Below, piece by piece: positions 31,430-39,890 of a stretch of DNA of 49,459 nt. The stretch's first letter is position 1; each line of letters begins with the position of its first letter. Under the pieces are notes generated by a model, which was not told the DNA's origin, ran no database searches, and saw only the letters and a list, made by a program, of their open reading frames with translations. The position numbers and the translations under genes are program-made. This DNA is from Micrococcales bacterium UBA7469 (GTDB lineage: Bacteria; Actinomycetota; Actinomycetes; Actinomycetales; Microbacteriaceae), in NCBI GenBank assembly GCA_002479805.1, contig DLPB01000021.1, positions 1-49,459 on the forward strand. Direction: 5' to 3'.

Positions 31430-32098
31430 ATGAACACCAAATTTAAGAAATCAATCTTCGTAACTGCTGGCCTAGTTGCCGCTTCCTTGGCTTTGGCAGG
31501 ATGTGCTTCGACCGCTAACAACGGAATGGCTGGGATGAACCACGACATGGGCTCGATGAGCGGGATGTCTGGGATGGGCTCCGACTCAGCTGAAAGCTCT
31601 ACTCCAACCTCATCAGCGACCTCCAACTATGGCGAATTTGGGGAAGGTGACATCATGTTTGCGCAAATGATGATCCCTCACGAGTCTCAGGCTATTGACA
31701 TGTCAACAATGGCTCTGAGTAACTCCACGAATACCAAGTTGTTAGCGTTCGCTAAAAAGATTAAAGCCGAGCAAGAGTCTGAAGTTTCTACAATGACTGC
31801 TTGGCTGGAGTCGATTGGCGCCACTTCTTATGGCACCCAAGAGGCAGAGCATCAAATGCCTGGTATGGAGATTGCGGGAACAGTCACTGATGCTCAATTG
31901 ACCGCTATGTCGGCGTCGATGGGAACCTCCTTCGACAAGCTCTATGTCAAAAACATGCTCGCGCAACTAGAAGGTTGTGTTGGCACGGCGAAGGCTGTGT
32001 CAGCTACTTCAAATGTGAATGTTGTCAAATTTGCTGGCGACGTCGTTAAAACCCGCTCTGCCGAAATCTCCGAGCTAAAAGCACTGCTTACAAAGTAG
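31430..32098 (+). CDS. Met/His-rich DUF305 lipoprotein, copper locus
   Basis: The 222-residue protein has lipobox LALAGC (Cys at about 25) and a Met-rich mature N-terminus (GMAGMNHDMGSMSGMSGMGS) suited to Cu(I) binding. The DUF305 domain follows: DIMFAQMMIPHESQAIDMSTMAL, then KLLAFAKKIKAEQESEVSTMTAWLES. Canonical members have M-I-x-H-H in both halves. Here the first is IPHES and the second is MLAQLEGCVGTA, so the second histidine pair is lost. DUF305 proteins often accompany copper oxidases and may bind periplasmic copper. An AAGGA ribosome site precedes the ATG. Confidence 0.85.
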   Translation: MNTKFKKSIFVTAGLVAASLALAGCASTANNGMAGMNHDMGSMSGMSGMGSDSAESSTPTSSATSNYGEFGEGDIMFAQMMIPHESQAIDMSTMALSNSTNTKLLAFAKKIKAEQESEVSTMTAWLESIGATSYGTQEAEHQMPGMEIAGTVTDAQLTAMSASMGTSFDKLYVKNMLAQLEGCVGTAKAVSATSNVNVVKFAGDVVKTRSAEISELKALLTK

Positions 32099-32104
32099 GA
32101 GCCC

Positions 32105-33568
32105 ATGTCGAACAAAACTAAAAAACAACTATCAAGACGAAACTTCCTAGCTATTGGTGGAGCTGTTGCTGGAACTGCTGCAATAGCGGGTGTTTTATAT
32201 TCACTCCTGAATCCCACTAATCAAGCGCAAAGTGGATCTGAGCCAGAGCGCCTAGTCAGTAAAAATGGTGCACTCGGTATCTCCCTTGTTGCTGCGATGA
32301 CGTCAAAAGTAATCAATGGTAAAACTGCCAAGGTTATGACCTACAACGGCACATCACCTGGACCTACTTGGGTTGCCAAACCAGGTGATGTGATTACGGT
32401 TGACTTCACGAATAATTTGGGGGATTCGACGAACCTTCATACTCATGGTTTGCACGTTAGCCCTGAAGGCAACAGCGATAACCCATTCATCGAAGTCAAG
32501 GATGGTGAAACCTTCACATACAAGTTCCAGATCCCTGAAAATCACAAAGAGGGAACCTTTTGGTACCACCCACACCACCATGGAATGGCCGCACCTCAGG
32601 TGTTCGCTGGACTCTACGGGGCGATCATCATCGAGAATGATGAGACCCCCAAGGTAGAGGAAGATCGAGTCGTCATAATTTCCGACATCTCAATAGCAAG
32701 CGATGGAAACGTTGCAGGTGCGAACATGATGAGCAAAATGATGGGCCGTGAAGGCGAGGTGCTGCTCGTCAACGGACAAGTCCAGCCAGTCATGGAACCA
32801 AAAATGTGGAGCGTGGAGCGTTGGAGAATAATTAATTCCTGCACATCGCGAAACTTAGATCTTGCTTTGACTGGCGCTAAAGCTATGGTTTTGGGAATCG
32901 ATGGCAATAAATATTCGCAACCAAGGGACTTGAAACGAGTAACAATCGCACCTGGAAACAGAGTTGACCTATTAGTGACAGTGACCGATAAGGAAGCATC
33001 GCTGACCTACACGACTGTTCCTCACCCTGACGCAATGGGAATGATGGGGAGTGCGACTGAATACAAGGACTACCCGTTAGTTAAGTTTCAACCGTCTAAG
33101 GCCGCGGCATCCATCGCTTCGCTTGCGCCTATGTCATTCGTGCAGCCTGATTTGAGGTCACTACCAGTAAGCGCAAAACGCACCTTCAAACTATGGATGC
33201 CCAGCATGAATAACATGATGGACATGATGTCGACGGGGCTTGAGGGCCATTTCACTATTAATGGTAAACCGTTTGATGGCACACGAATCGATACCTCGTC
33301 TGCGGCAAATTCAGTTGAAGAGTGGACTCTCGTAAACGAATCGACGATGGACCACCCCTTCCACCTACATGTTTGGGATCAACAACTTGTTTCGGTTCCG
33401 AATCGGCTAATTCAAGAGGTTGAATATCAGGATGTCGTGAACATTCCTGCCAAATCAAAAGTTGTTGTGCGCGTGCAATTCAGTGACTACGCAGGAATGA
33501 GCGTTTACCACTGTCACATTCTCGACCATGAGGACCTGGGCATGATGGGTATCATCAACGTAATTTAA
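32105..33568 (+). CDS. Tat-exported multicopper oxidase, copper-detoxifying type
   Basis: The 487-residue protein starts with a Tat signal (SRRNF, then a hydrophobic helix). All copper-ligand blocks are present: HTHGLH (His112, His114), WYHPHHHG (153-160), HPFHLHVWDQQ in the C-terminal domain, and HCHILDHEDLGMM (His469, Cys470, His471, His475, with Met480 at the type 1 axial position). Enzymes of this CueO-like group oxidise Cu(I) to less toxic Cu(II) outside the membrane. TAGGAG lies 3 nt before the ATG. It starts 6 nt after the DUF305 gene, so both belong to one operon. Confidence 0.93.
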   Translation: MSNKTKKQLSRRNFLAIGGAVAGTAAIAGVLYSLLNPTNQAQSGSEPERLVSKNGALGISLVAAMTSKVINGKTAKVMTYNGTSPGPTWVAKPGDVITVDFTNNLGDSTNLHTHGLHVSPEGNSDNPFIEVKDGETFTYKFQIPENHKEGTFWYHPHHHGMAAPQVFAGLYGAIIIENDETPKVEEDRVVIISDISIASDGNVAGANMMSKMMGREGEVLLVNGQVQPVMEPKMWSVERWRIINSCTSRNLDLALTGAKAMVLGIDGNKYSQPRDLKRVTIAPGNRVDLLVTVTDKEASLTYTTVPHPDAMGMMGSATEYKDYPLVKFQPSKAAASIASLAPMSFVQPDLRSLPVSAKRTFKLWMPSMNNMMDMMSTGLEGHFTINGKPFDGTRIDTSSAANSVEEWTLVNESTMDHPFHLHVWDQQLVSVPNRLIQEVEYQDVVNIPAKSKVVVRVQFSDYAGMSVYHCHILDHEDLGMMGIINVI

Positions 33569-33570
33569 GA

Positions 33571-33632
33571 AAGAGACCGTGGTCTCTGGAATGCTGTCAA
33601 TGTATGGGCATTCCAGGGCCACGATTTCTTCT
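33571..33632. terminator. Bidirectional terminator between multicopper oxidase and csoR
   Basis: A long, slightly imperfect hairpin with core TCTGGAATGC/GCATTCCAGG and outer CGTGG/CCACG pairs fills the convergent gap. A-rich sequence on one side and TTTCTTCTT on the other serve both strands. Confidence 0.75.
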
Positions 33633-33922
33633 TAACGAACTAACCTGGCGATTGCTTCGCTTACTTCTGCGAGTTTCTCTTCTAATTCGTTTCCATCTGA
33701 ATCAACGGCATTACGAACACAGTGATTTAGGTGGTCGTCTAACAGCGCCAGCGCCACCCCTTGCAACGAACTCTTAATTGCAGAGATTTGCGTTAAGACA
33801 TCGATGCAATAGTTTTCTTCGTCAACCATCCGCTGTACACCCCGCACCTGACCTTCAATGCGGCGTAAACGTGAATGATATTTAGATTTATCAGAAATGT
33901 ACCCGTGACCATGTTCGTGCAA
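33632..33922 (-). CDS. csoR: Copper-sensing repressor CsoR
   Basis: The 96-residue protein matches CsoR: KYHSRLRRIEGQVRGVQRMV, then YCIDVLTQISA and LLDDHLNHCV. The Cu(I) ligands Cys39, His64 and Cys68 form the C-x24-H-x3-C set. CsoR tetramers release DNA when Cu(I) binds. The TTG start at 33922 follows AGGCAGG and lies 12 nt after the copB stop, so the repressor is co-transcribed with its likely target. A matching GC-rich dyad sits in the copB promoter. Confidence 0.93.
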   Translation of the reverse strand: MHEHGHGYISDKSKYHSRLRRIEGQVRGVQRMVDEENYCIDVLTQISAIKSSLQGVALALLDDHLNHCVRNAVDSDGNELEEKLAEVSEAIARLVR

Positions 33923-33934
33923 TTTAAGACCTGC

Positions 33935-36283
33935 CTAAATTTGGCTAGCACTTGCCTCGGGGCTCAAGTCTAGTTTTCGAAGAAGCTGTGCGTTTAGTGC
34001 AACAACGATGGTTGAGAGCGACATAAGTACAGCACCTACAGACATCGGCAGTATAAGACCAAACGGGGCCAGTACACCTGCTGCGAGTGGCACTGCGAGC
34101 ATGTTGTATCCAGCAGCCCACCAAAGGTTTTGCTTCATCTTTCGGTAAGACTTATTGGAAAGTTGAATCACAGAAAGTACTGACCTAGGGTCGGAACTTG
34201 CCAGGATGACCCCAGCCGAGGCAATAGCCACATCGGTTCCCGCACCAATCGCTATGCCTACGTCGGCCTGAGCTAGGGCTGGAGCGTCATTCACGCCATC
34301 CCCAACCATCGCAACGTGCAAACCTTCTTTTTGCAGTTCTCGTACTTTTGCAGACTTATCCTCTGGGCGAACTCCTGCGAACACTCGATCAATACCGAGC
34401 TCTTTTGCAACTGACTGGGCCACCGCTTCAGCATCGCCAGTGATCATTACGACTTTGCGTCCCAACTTGTGAAGGGCTTCGACGGCTTGCCTTGATTCTT
34501 CTCGAATCGCGTCCGAAAGACGCAGCGCAGCAACAACTTGCCCTTCAACAGCGACATGCAAGATGATTGCACCCTCGCTCTTCCAAGCACTAGCTACAGA
34601 AAGTTCAGCCTGGCCCAAACTCAAGAGCAGGTTTGGCCCGCCAACTTTAACGTTCTTTCCATCAACAACTGCGCTAACCCCCACCGCAGGAGATGACAAG
34701 AAATCCACTGCGCTCAGAGGCTTAAGTTTCCTTGTGATCGCAGCCTGAACAATTGCCTTAGCCAAGGGGTGCTCCGAGTCACCTTCTGCTGCTGCAGCCA
34801 GCGCAATAATTTCCGCCTCATCGATGCCTGGGTTCGTCTCGATACCTGTAAGGACAGGTTCACCTTTGGTTAGAGTCCCAGTCTTGTCAAAAAGAATTGT
34901 GTCGACCGTGCGCATGCTTTCCAAAGCCAATCGATCCTTGATCAAGACGCCACCTTTAGCAGCTCGCTCAGTAGCAATTGCAACAACTAGCGGGATTGCC
35001 AAGCCAAGTGCATGCGGGCAGGCAATGACAAGCACCGTGATTGTTCTAATCACTCCTTCATCGAAATTTCCAAGGGATGACCAAATAGCCATGGTTATTG
35101 CCGCTGCACCAAGAGCAAACCAGAACAAAAGCGCGGCTGCCTGATCAGCGATTCGTTGGGCCTTAGAGGATGAGTTCTGGGCTTCTAAAACCAATTTTTG
35201 AATCCCCGCGAGTGCCGTATCGGCACCAACAGCTGCTACTCGGATGCGAATTGATGAATCCGTGGCGATTGTTCCTGCTACAACTGGTTCACCAACTGTT
35301 CGCTGCACTGTCTTGGACTCACCTGTGATCATAGATTCATCCATGCTGGCGGATCCAGAAATGATTTCTCCGTCAGCTGGTGCACGACCTCCAGGACGAA
35401 CGATGACTATGTCCCCCACTTTCAATTCTGACGGGCTGACTTTTAGAGTCACATCGCCATTAATAACTTCAGCTTCATCTGGCAATAATGCGGCAAGTGA
35501 ATCAAGTGCCGAGTTAGTTTGGGCCAATGAGCGCATCTCTACCCAGTGACCCAAAAGCATAATCACGATTAGAAGTGCAAGCTCCCACCAGAAATCAAGT
35601 TCGTGGTCGGTAATTCCTAGACTGGCTCCTACTGAAACTATGTAGGCCACGGAAATCGCGAGACTGATCAGTAGCATCATGCCAGGCTTACGTTGTTTAA
35701 TTTCTTGCCAGGCTCCCGTCAGGAACGGTGAGCCACCCCAGACAAACATAACCGTTCCAAGAATTGGTGAAACAAAGTTCACCCATGGGCCGCTTGGTAG
35801 GTCGTAACCGATAAGCATGGCGAACATGCTAGAAAAACCGATCACAGGAATCGCAACACCGAGCATGATCCAAAATAATTTTCGGAACTTTTCTACGTGC
35901 CCCGCATGGCCGCCATGACCTGCATGCCCTCCGTGACCTGAATGAGTGGCGTGTCCATCGTGCGTTGCATGCGTGGTATGCCCAACCTGAGTACTGGCTA
36001 CACCATGCTCGATTTTTTCATGGCTTTCGTGCCCCATCGTCATGGCCTCGTGGTCGTGCCCTGAGTGTGCATGCGTGGAGTGGCCATGCGCGGCATGGTC
36101 ATGGTGATCATGAGTCATGTGAGCGTTTGCTGAGCCTGAATGACATTGGCATTCATTTGGGGGGCAATCACAACGAGCAGCTGGATCAGAGGCGCACTTG
36201 CATTCATGCGCATTGGCTCCAGTGCCAGTTGGCTCAGCACCCGAACGGCGATCGTGGTGCATTTCGTGGTCGAGATTTACCAT
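33935..36283 (-). CDS. copB: CopB-type copper-exporting P1B ATPase with His-rich N-terminus
   Basis: From ATG 36283 (AGGA 7 nt upstream) the pump has 782 residues. The first 130 are packed with His, Cys and Met (for example HDHHDHAAHGHSTHAHSGHDH) in place of CxxC metal-binding domains. The membrane motif is Cys422-Pro-His, which marks the CopB branch (P1B-3), rather than the CPC of CopA. Other hallmarks are TGES, the phosphorylated Asp466 in DKTGTLT, the HP motif SEHPLAKA, and GDGVNDAPAL. It should export copper or silver. Longer starts at 36340 and 36310 fall in or before the promoter and CsoR box and are not used. Confidence 0.93.
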   Translation of the reverse strand: MVNLDHEMHHDRRSGAEPTGTGANAHECKCASDPAARCDCPPNECQCHSGSANAHMTHDHHDHAAHGHSTHAHSGHDHEAMTMGHESHEKIEHGVASTQVGHTTHATHDGHATHSGHGGHAGHGGHAGHVEKFRKLFWIMLGVAIPVIGFSSMFAMLIGYDLPSGPWVNFVSPILGTVMFVWGGSPFLTGAWQEIKQRKPGMMLLISLAISVAYIVSVGASLGITDHELDFWWELALLIVIMLLGHWVEMRSLAQTNSALDSLAALLPDEAEVINGDVTLKVSPSELKVGDIVIVRPGGRAPADGEIISGSASMDESMITGESKTVQRTVGEPVVAGTIATDSSIRIRVAAVGADTALAGIQKLVLEAQNSSSKAQRIADQAAALLFWFALGAAAITMAIWSSLGNFDEGVIRTITVLVIACPHALGLAIPLVVAIATERAAKGGVLIKDRLALESMRTVDTILFDKTGTLTKGEPVLTGIETNPGIDEAEIIALAAAAEGDSEHPLAKAIVQAAITRKLKPLSAVDFLSSPAVGVSAVVDGKNVKVGGPNLLLSLGQAELSVASAWKSEGAIILHVAVEGQVVAALRLSDAIREESRQAVEALHKLGRKVVMITGDAEAVAQSVAKELGIDRVFAGVRPEDKSAKVRELQKEGLHVAMVGDGVNDAPALAQADVGIAIGAGTDVAIASAGVILASSDPRSVLSVIQLSNKSYRKMKQNLWWAAGYNMLAVPLAAGVLAPFGLILPMSVGAVLMSLSTIVVALNAQLLRKLDLSPEASASQI

Positions 36284-36311
36284 GATTTTCCTAACCTGTG
36301 ATCCTGCCATG

Positions 36312-36340
36312 AATATACCCCCCTGGGGTATTATTAGCAA
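36312..36340 (-). promoter_or_regulatory. copB-csoR promoter with CsoR box in the spacer
   Basis: On the minus strand TTGCTA (36340-36335) and TATATT (36317-36312) are exactly 17 nt apart. The spacer carries the dyad ATACCCC-CCT-GGGGTAT (36315-36331), very like known CsoR operators. Repressor bound here would block polymerase until Cu(I) releases it. Confidence 0.8.
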
Positions 36341-36364
36341 TAATGCAAGAAAAGGAGATGGTGA

Positions 36365-36436
36365 ATGGATTCACCTAAAGATTGGATGCGCGAATATCCG
36401 CACCACCTAGAGGACTCGGGTCTGCTGAAAGTTTAG
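36365..36436 (+). pseudogene. 5' fragment of a gene cut by the IS element
   Basis: ATG 36365 follows a strong AAGGAG ribosome site and opens MDSPKDWMREYPHHLED, then runs into the IS left end at 36418 and stops at 36436 after 23 codons. A good ribosome site before so short a frame suggests the start of a real gene interrupted or replaced by the IS. I do not recognise the protein. Confidence 0.5.
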
Positions 36437-36459
36437 TTTCCACTTCGGGTTTACAGTCC

Positions 36460-37323
36460 TCAAGCAGCTTTGAGGACTGGTTCTAGTATTTCAAACTCGA
36501 CCGGCGTGTAGCGACCTAACGCTCGTTGCCGGCGGCTGCGATGATATTTCTTTTCAATCCAAACCACGATCGCTAACCGTAGTTCTTCCCTGGTCTCCCA
36601 ACGTTTCTGGTTCAACACGTTCTTTTGAAGCAACGAGAAGAACAACTCCATGGAAGCGTTATCGGCACAAGCGCCGACCCGGCCCATGGAACCGGTCAAC
36701 CCTTGACGTTTCAATTCGGCTACGAAAGCATTAGACCGGAACTGGGAACCACGATCCGAATGAACCACAGTGCCCTGCGGGTTACGTAACGCAACCGCGT
36801 TGCGTAAAGCCGAAACAGCAAGGTTCGCGCTCATCCTTGAATCGATTGAGTAACCCACTATCCGGTTCGAGTACACGTCTTTGATTGCACATAAATACAG
36901 CTTGCCTTCACCGGTTGGATGCTCCGAAATGTCGGTCAGCCAAAGCTGATTCACCCGCTCGGCGTTGAAGACTCGACGAACCAGGTCATCATGCACTGGT
37001 GGTCCTGGTTTCCGGTTCAAACCCCGTTTAGCAGCATGCAATCTCCAGAGTTTCTGTTGACTGCATAACCGCCAAACAGTTCTCTCGGATACTTCCACCC
37101 CGGCTGATTGGAGTTCATCGGCTAGGAACCGATACCCATACATTGGATCTTCGGCATGTAAATCCACTAACTGGTTAGTCAGATGCGCTTGGGTCCAGGC
37201 ACGATCCGATATTGGGTTACGTCGCCACTTCATGAACCCTTGGCGGCTTTTCTTCAACACCCGACAGGTCACCGCAACCGGGATTCGGTTAGCAGCTAGC
37301 TCAAGGACCACCGGGTACATCAT
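36460..37323 (-). CDS. IS3-family transposase OrfB (DDE integrase domain)
   Basis: The 287-residue protein has the IS3 OrfB order: an HTH_21-like block ending PMYGYRFLADEL, then an rve domain with catalytic Asp131 (LWLTDIS), Asp190 (VVHSDRGSQ) and Glu226 (NASMELFFSLLQKNVL). The DDE triad is intact, so the element may still be active. ATG 37323 overlaps the orfA stop. A CCCAAAA slippery heptamer just before the overlap would also give an OrfAB fusion by -1 frameshift. Confidence 0.93.
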   Translation of the reverse strand: MMYPVVLELAANRIPVAVTCRVLKKSRQGFMKWRRNPISDRAWTQAHLTNQLVDLHAEDPMYGYRFLADELQSAGVEVSERTVWRLCSQQKLWRLHAAKRGLNRKPGPPVHDDLVRRVFNAERVNQLWLTDISEHPTGEGKLYLCAIKDVYSNRIVGYSIDSRMSANLAVSALRNAVALRNPQGTVVHSDRGSQFRSNAFVAELKRQGLTGSMGRVGACADNASMELFFSLLQKNVLNQKRWETREELRLAIVVWIEKKYHRSRRQRALGRYTPVEFEILEPVLKAA

Positions 37324-37604
37324 TTTGGGCCAGAGAAACGAGCAAAGTATGCTGCAGCCCTTCTTAGGATTTCGTTTTCTTGCTCCAACGTCCGGATGCG
37401 TTTCTTGGCATCACGTAAAGCATCGGACTCGGCTTTGCTAACACCGGGTTTGACACCGTCTTCGATGTCGGCCTTCTTCAACCAGTTATGCACGGTCGCT
37501 TCACTGATTCCGTAATCCCTAGCGACTTGCGCCAGCGACTGGTTATTCAACCGGGCCACCGCGACAACGTCTCTCCGGAACTCGACTGGGAATGGTTTTG
37601 GCAT
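37320..37604 (-). CDS. IS3-family transposase OrfA (HTH_Tnp_1)
   Basis: From ATG 37604 (GGAAGA upstream) the product has 94 residues: MPKPFPVEFRRDVVAVAR, a helix-turn-helix QSLAQVARDYGISEATVHNWLKKAD and a C-terminal leucine-zipper-like stretch RIRTLEQENEILRRAAAYF that mediates OrfA/OrfAB multimers. It recognises the terminal repeats. The stop TGA overlaps the orfB ATG. Confidence 0.92.
   Translation of the reverse strand: MPKPFPVEFRRDVVAVARLNNQSLAQVARDYGISEATVHNWLKKADIEDGVKPGVSKAESDALRDAKKRIRTLEQENEILRRAAAYFARFSGPK
37323..37329 (-). promoter_or_regulatory. Programmed -1 frameshift site of the IS
   Basis: Minus-strand C-CCA-AAA lies directly before the orfA TGA. Slipping one base back after AAA places the ribosome in the orfB frame (ATG ATG TAC). 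This X-XXY-YYZ form is standard for IS3 elements. Confidence 0.65.
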
Positions 37605-37674
37605 AGATTCATCTTCCCGCAAAGACACAAAGTCTTCACAAGTCAGGTGGAAACTAAACCTTAAGCAGACCCAC

Positions 37675-37776
37675 ATCACCGAGATAGATGCATTGGCAGA
37701 CAGTGCTGATGGAAGAACTGTTCGCCTAGGTGCGCTAACTATTTTGGAACTAGCTAGCGGATTCTTTTCTCGTTAA
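37675..37776 (+). pseudogene. 3' fragment of a gene cut by the IS element
   Basis: Right of the IS an open plus-strand frame reads ITEIDALADSADG and ends LELASGFFSR at TAA 37774-37776, about 33 codons with no start of its own. It overlaps the fadB-like stop by 3 nt on the opposite strand. It may or may not belong to the same gene as the fragment at 36365; the lack of a target duplication argues against one simple insertion. Confidence 0.45.
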
Positions 37777-39890
37777 ACGCCCTTGATCATCGGGTTGTGA
37801 AAAGTTGCTCCAAAGACTTTCTTGGAGGCACCAATTCGATCTAGGTAAGGTGTGATTCCACCTAAGTGGAATGGCCAACCAGCACCCATGATCATGCACA
37901 AGTCAATATCCTCAGCGCTGGAAACAACCTTCTCATCAAGCATTAGCTTGATTTCAGTCGTCAGTCCAACAATTAGGTCATCGAATACTTGATCCTTAGA
38001 TCTAGTCCTCGTGCGACCAGAAACAATCTGGATTGCCTCTGGGTCGTAGCCAGTCTTGTTACCCTTGGAATCCTTGGTTCTGATTCGACCAAGCTTTGCA
38101 AGCTGGTGCAGAGAATCGGTCTTATAGAAGCGCTCCGGTGCAAATCCATACATTGAATCCAGCACGTGAGCACCAACTTGCAACCCAACGAGCTCCAGAA
38201 GATCGAATGGGTTCATTGGCAGACCAAGAGGAGCGATTGCGTCGGCCACTTCTTCGAATGGAATGCCTTCGTCAACGGCCTTCATGGCTTCTCCCAGAAG
38301 GTAACCAAGCAACCTGTTCACTACGAATCCGGTGCTGTCAGAAGTAATGACCGCTGTCTTCTTTAGATCATTTGCAACCCGCATCGCGGTGGCAACAGAA
38401 ACATCGTTGCTCTTAGCAGCTTTGACCACCTCGAGAAGCGGCATAACCGCTACCGGGTTGAAGAAGTGGAAACCGACCAGGCGCTCAGGGTGTTTGAGCA
38501 CCTTTCCGATTTCATCAACAGACAAAGAAGAGGTGTTAGTAGCCAAGATTGCATCTGGTCTTACTACTGCCTCCACGCGGGTAAACACATCGTGCTTGAC
38601 CTTGAGTTCCTCGAATACTGCTTCGATAACCCAGTCACAATCAGCGAAGTCATTCATGGACAGAGTTCCGCTTAGGTTTGCGCTGTAGCGGTTGCGGTCG
38701 TCAACTGACAGGCGGCCTTTTTCAACCAGCTTGTCTAGCTCTGCACGGCAGTAAGCAAGACCCTTGTCGACGCGTTCCTGAGAGACGTCAGTGATTACCA
38801 CTGGAACTTGAAGTCTTCTTAGGAACAAAAGAGCGAATTGGCTAGCCATTAGACCGGCACCAACAACACCAACTTTTTGCACCTTGATTGCAAGCTTTGG
38901 ATCCGGAGCACCCTGTGGGTTCTTTGCGTGCTTTTGAACAAGGTTGAAAGCGTAGATACTGGCACGGAACTGGTCAGATGCAATCAGTTTTTCTAGTTCT
39001 TCGTCCTCGCGCTTGAAGCCTTTTTCTTTAGAGCTGAATCTAGCCTCGCCTAGAAGATCTAGAGCTGCGTAGGGAGCAAGTGGCACAGAGCCGATGTTCT
39101 GTTTCACCATTTTTCTAGCGATGGAAACGGCAGGTCCCCAGATAACCAAGCGCTCAAATAGGCCTGGCTTGTTTGGGCGGGATACTTTTTTACCGCCAAG
39201 GACTTTGTCCGCCCAAACAACAGAGTCTTCGATGAATCTTTGTGGGTCAAACATGACATCTGCAATTCCAAGCTTGAGAGCATCTTTCGGGCTCAGCATG
39301 CGGTTTTGCTTCAGTGGGTTCTCGATTACAACCTTCAGTGCGTTCCTGATTCCAATCAAGTTTGGAAGCAGGTACGCCCCGCCCCAGCCTGGAAGTAGTC
39401 CAAGGAAAACTTCTGGAAGAGCGATTGCAGGAGCTGCAGAGTTTACGGTTCGGTAGTTAGCGTTCAGAGCAATCTCTAATCCACCACCAAGAGCAAGGCC
39501 GTTGATAAACACAAATGTTGGAACTGGGAAATTTCCAAGCTTGCCTAGGGCGAAGTGCCCAAGCTCAACAACCAGTCTTCCAGCGCGGGTAGATGGAATC
39601 GAACCCACTTTAGAAAGGTCTGCACCCGCGGCTAGAAAGTATGGCTTACCTGTTACAGCAAGACCATGAATCTCGCCTTTCTTAGCGCGTTGCTCTTGAA
39701 CCTCTAGAGTCTCCGCGAATTCTTTCAGAGTAAGTGGGCCAAGTGTTGATGGTCTGGTGTGATCTTTGTGGTTATCAAGCGTGATGAGCGCAAGAACTTT
39801 TCCGGAAGGAAGTTTTACATCCTGAACATACGAATGAGTAATTACCTCATCGGTGTTTGACCACAGCTCAGAGAAGTGATCAAGTTTCAT
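37773..39890 (-). CDS. fadB: Fused enoyl-CoA hydratase / 3-hydroxyacyl-CoA dehydrogenase (FadB-like)
   Basis: From ATG 39890 the product has 705 residues. The N-terminal crotonase half (about 1-320) has the oxyanion loops near KPYFLAAGADLSKVG and FINGLALGGGLEIALNANYR. The dehydrogenase half begins with the NAD site KVGVVGAGLMASQFALLF and carries NTSSLSVDEIG, VGFHFFNPVAVMPLLEVV and a C-terminal domain with STGFVVNRLLGYLLGEA. It performs the hydration and oxidation steps of beta-oxidation. Its ATG overlaps the thiolase stop by one base (TAATG). Base and codon usage look more A/T-rich than in the flanking chromosome. Confidence 0.92.
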   Translation of the reverse strand: MKLDHFSELWSNTDEVITHSYVQDVKLPSGKVLALITLDNHKDHTRPSTLGPLTLKEFAETLEVQEQRAKKGEIHGLAVTGKPYFLAAGADLSKVGSIPSTRAGRLVVELGHFALGKLGNFPVPTFVFINGLALGGGLEIALNANYRTVNSAAPAIALPEVFLGLLPGWGGAYLLPNLIGIRNALKVVIENPLKQNRMLSPKDALKLGIADVMFDPQRFIEDSVVWADKVLGGKKVSRPNKPGLFERLVIWGPAVSIARKMVKQNIGSVPLAPYAALDLLGEARFSSKEKGFKREDEELEKLIASDQFRASIYAFNLVQKHAKNPQGAPDPKLAIKVQKVGVVGAGLMASQFALLFLRRLQVPVVITDVSQERVDKGLAYCRAELDKLVEKGRLSVDDRNRYSANLSGTLSMNDFADCDWVIEAVFEELKVKHDVFTRVEAVVRPDAILATNTSSLSVDEIGKVLKHPERLVGFHFFNPVAVMPLLEVVKAAKSNDVSVATAMRVANDLKKTAVITSDSTGFVVNRLLGYLLGEAMKAVDEGIPFEEVADAIAPLGLPMNPFDLLELVGLQVGAHVLDSMYGFAPERFYKTDSLHQLAKLGRIRTKDSKGNKTGYDPEAIQIVSGRTRTRSKDQVFDDLIVGLTTEIKLMLDEKVVSSAEDIDLCMIMGAGWPFHLGGITPYLDRIGASKKVFGATFHNPMIKGV

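Larger units (their letters stand above)
36418..37672 (-). mobile_element. IS3-family insertion sequence, 1255 bp
   Basis: Two overlapping transposase genes lie between 26-bp terminal inverted repeats: 36418-36443 (starting GGGTCTGCTGAAAG) and 37647-37672 (reverse complement starting GGGTCTGCTTAAGG), 24 of 26 bases alike. No 3-4 bp target duplication is visible at the flanks (ACTC on the left, ACAT on the right). The lack of a duplication suggests that this copy is a recombination product. Confidence 0.9.
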
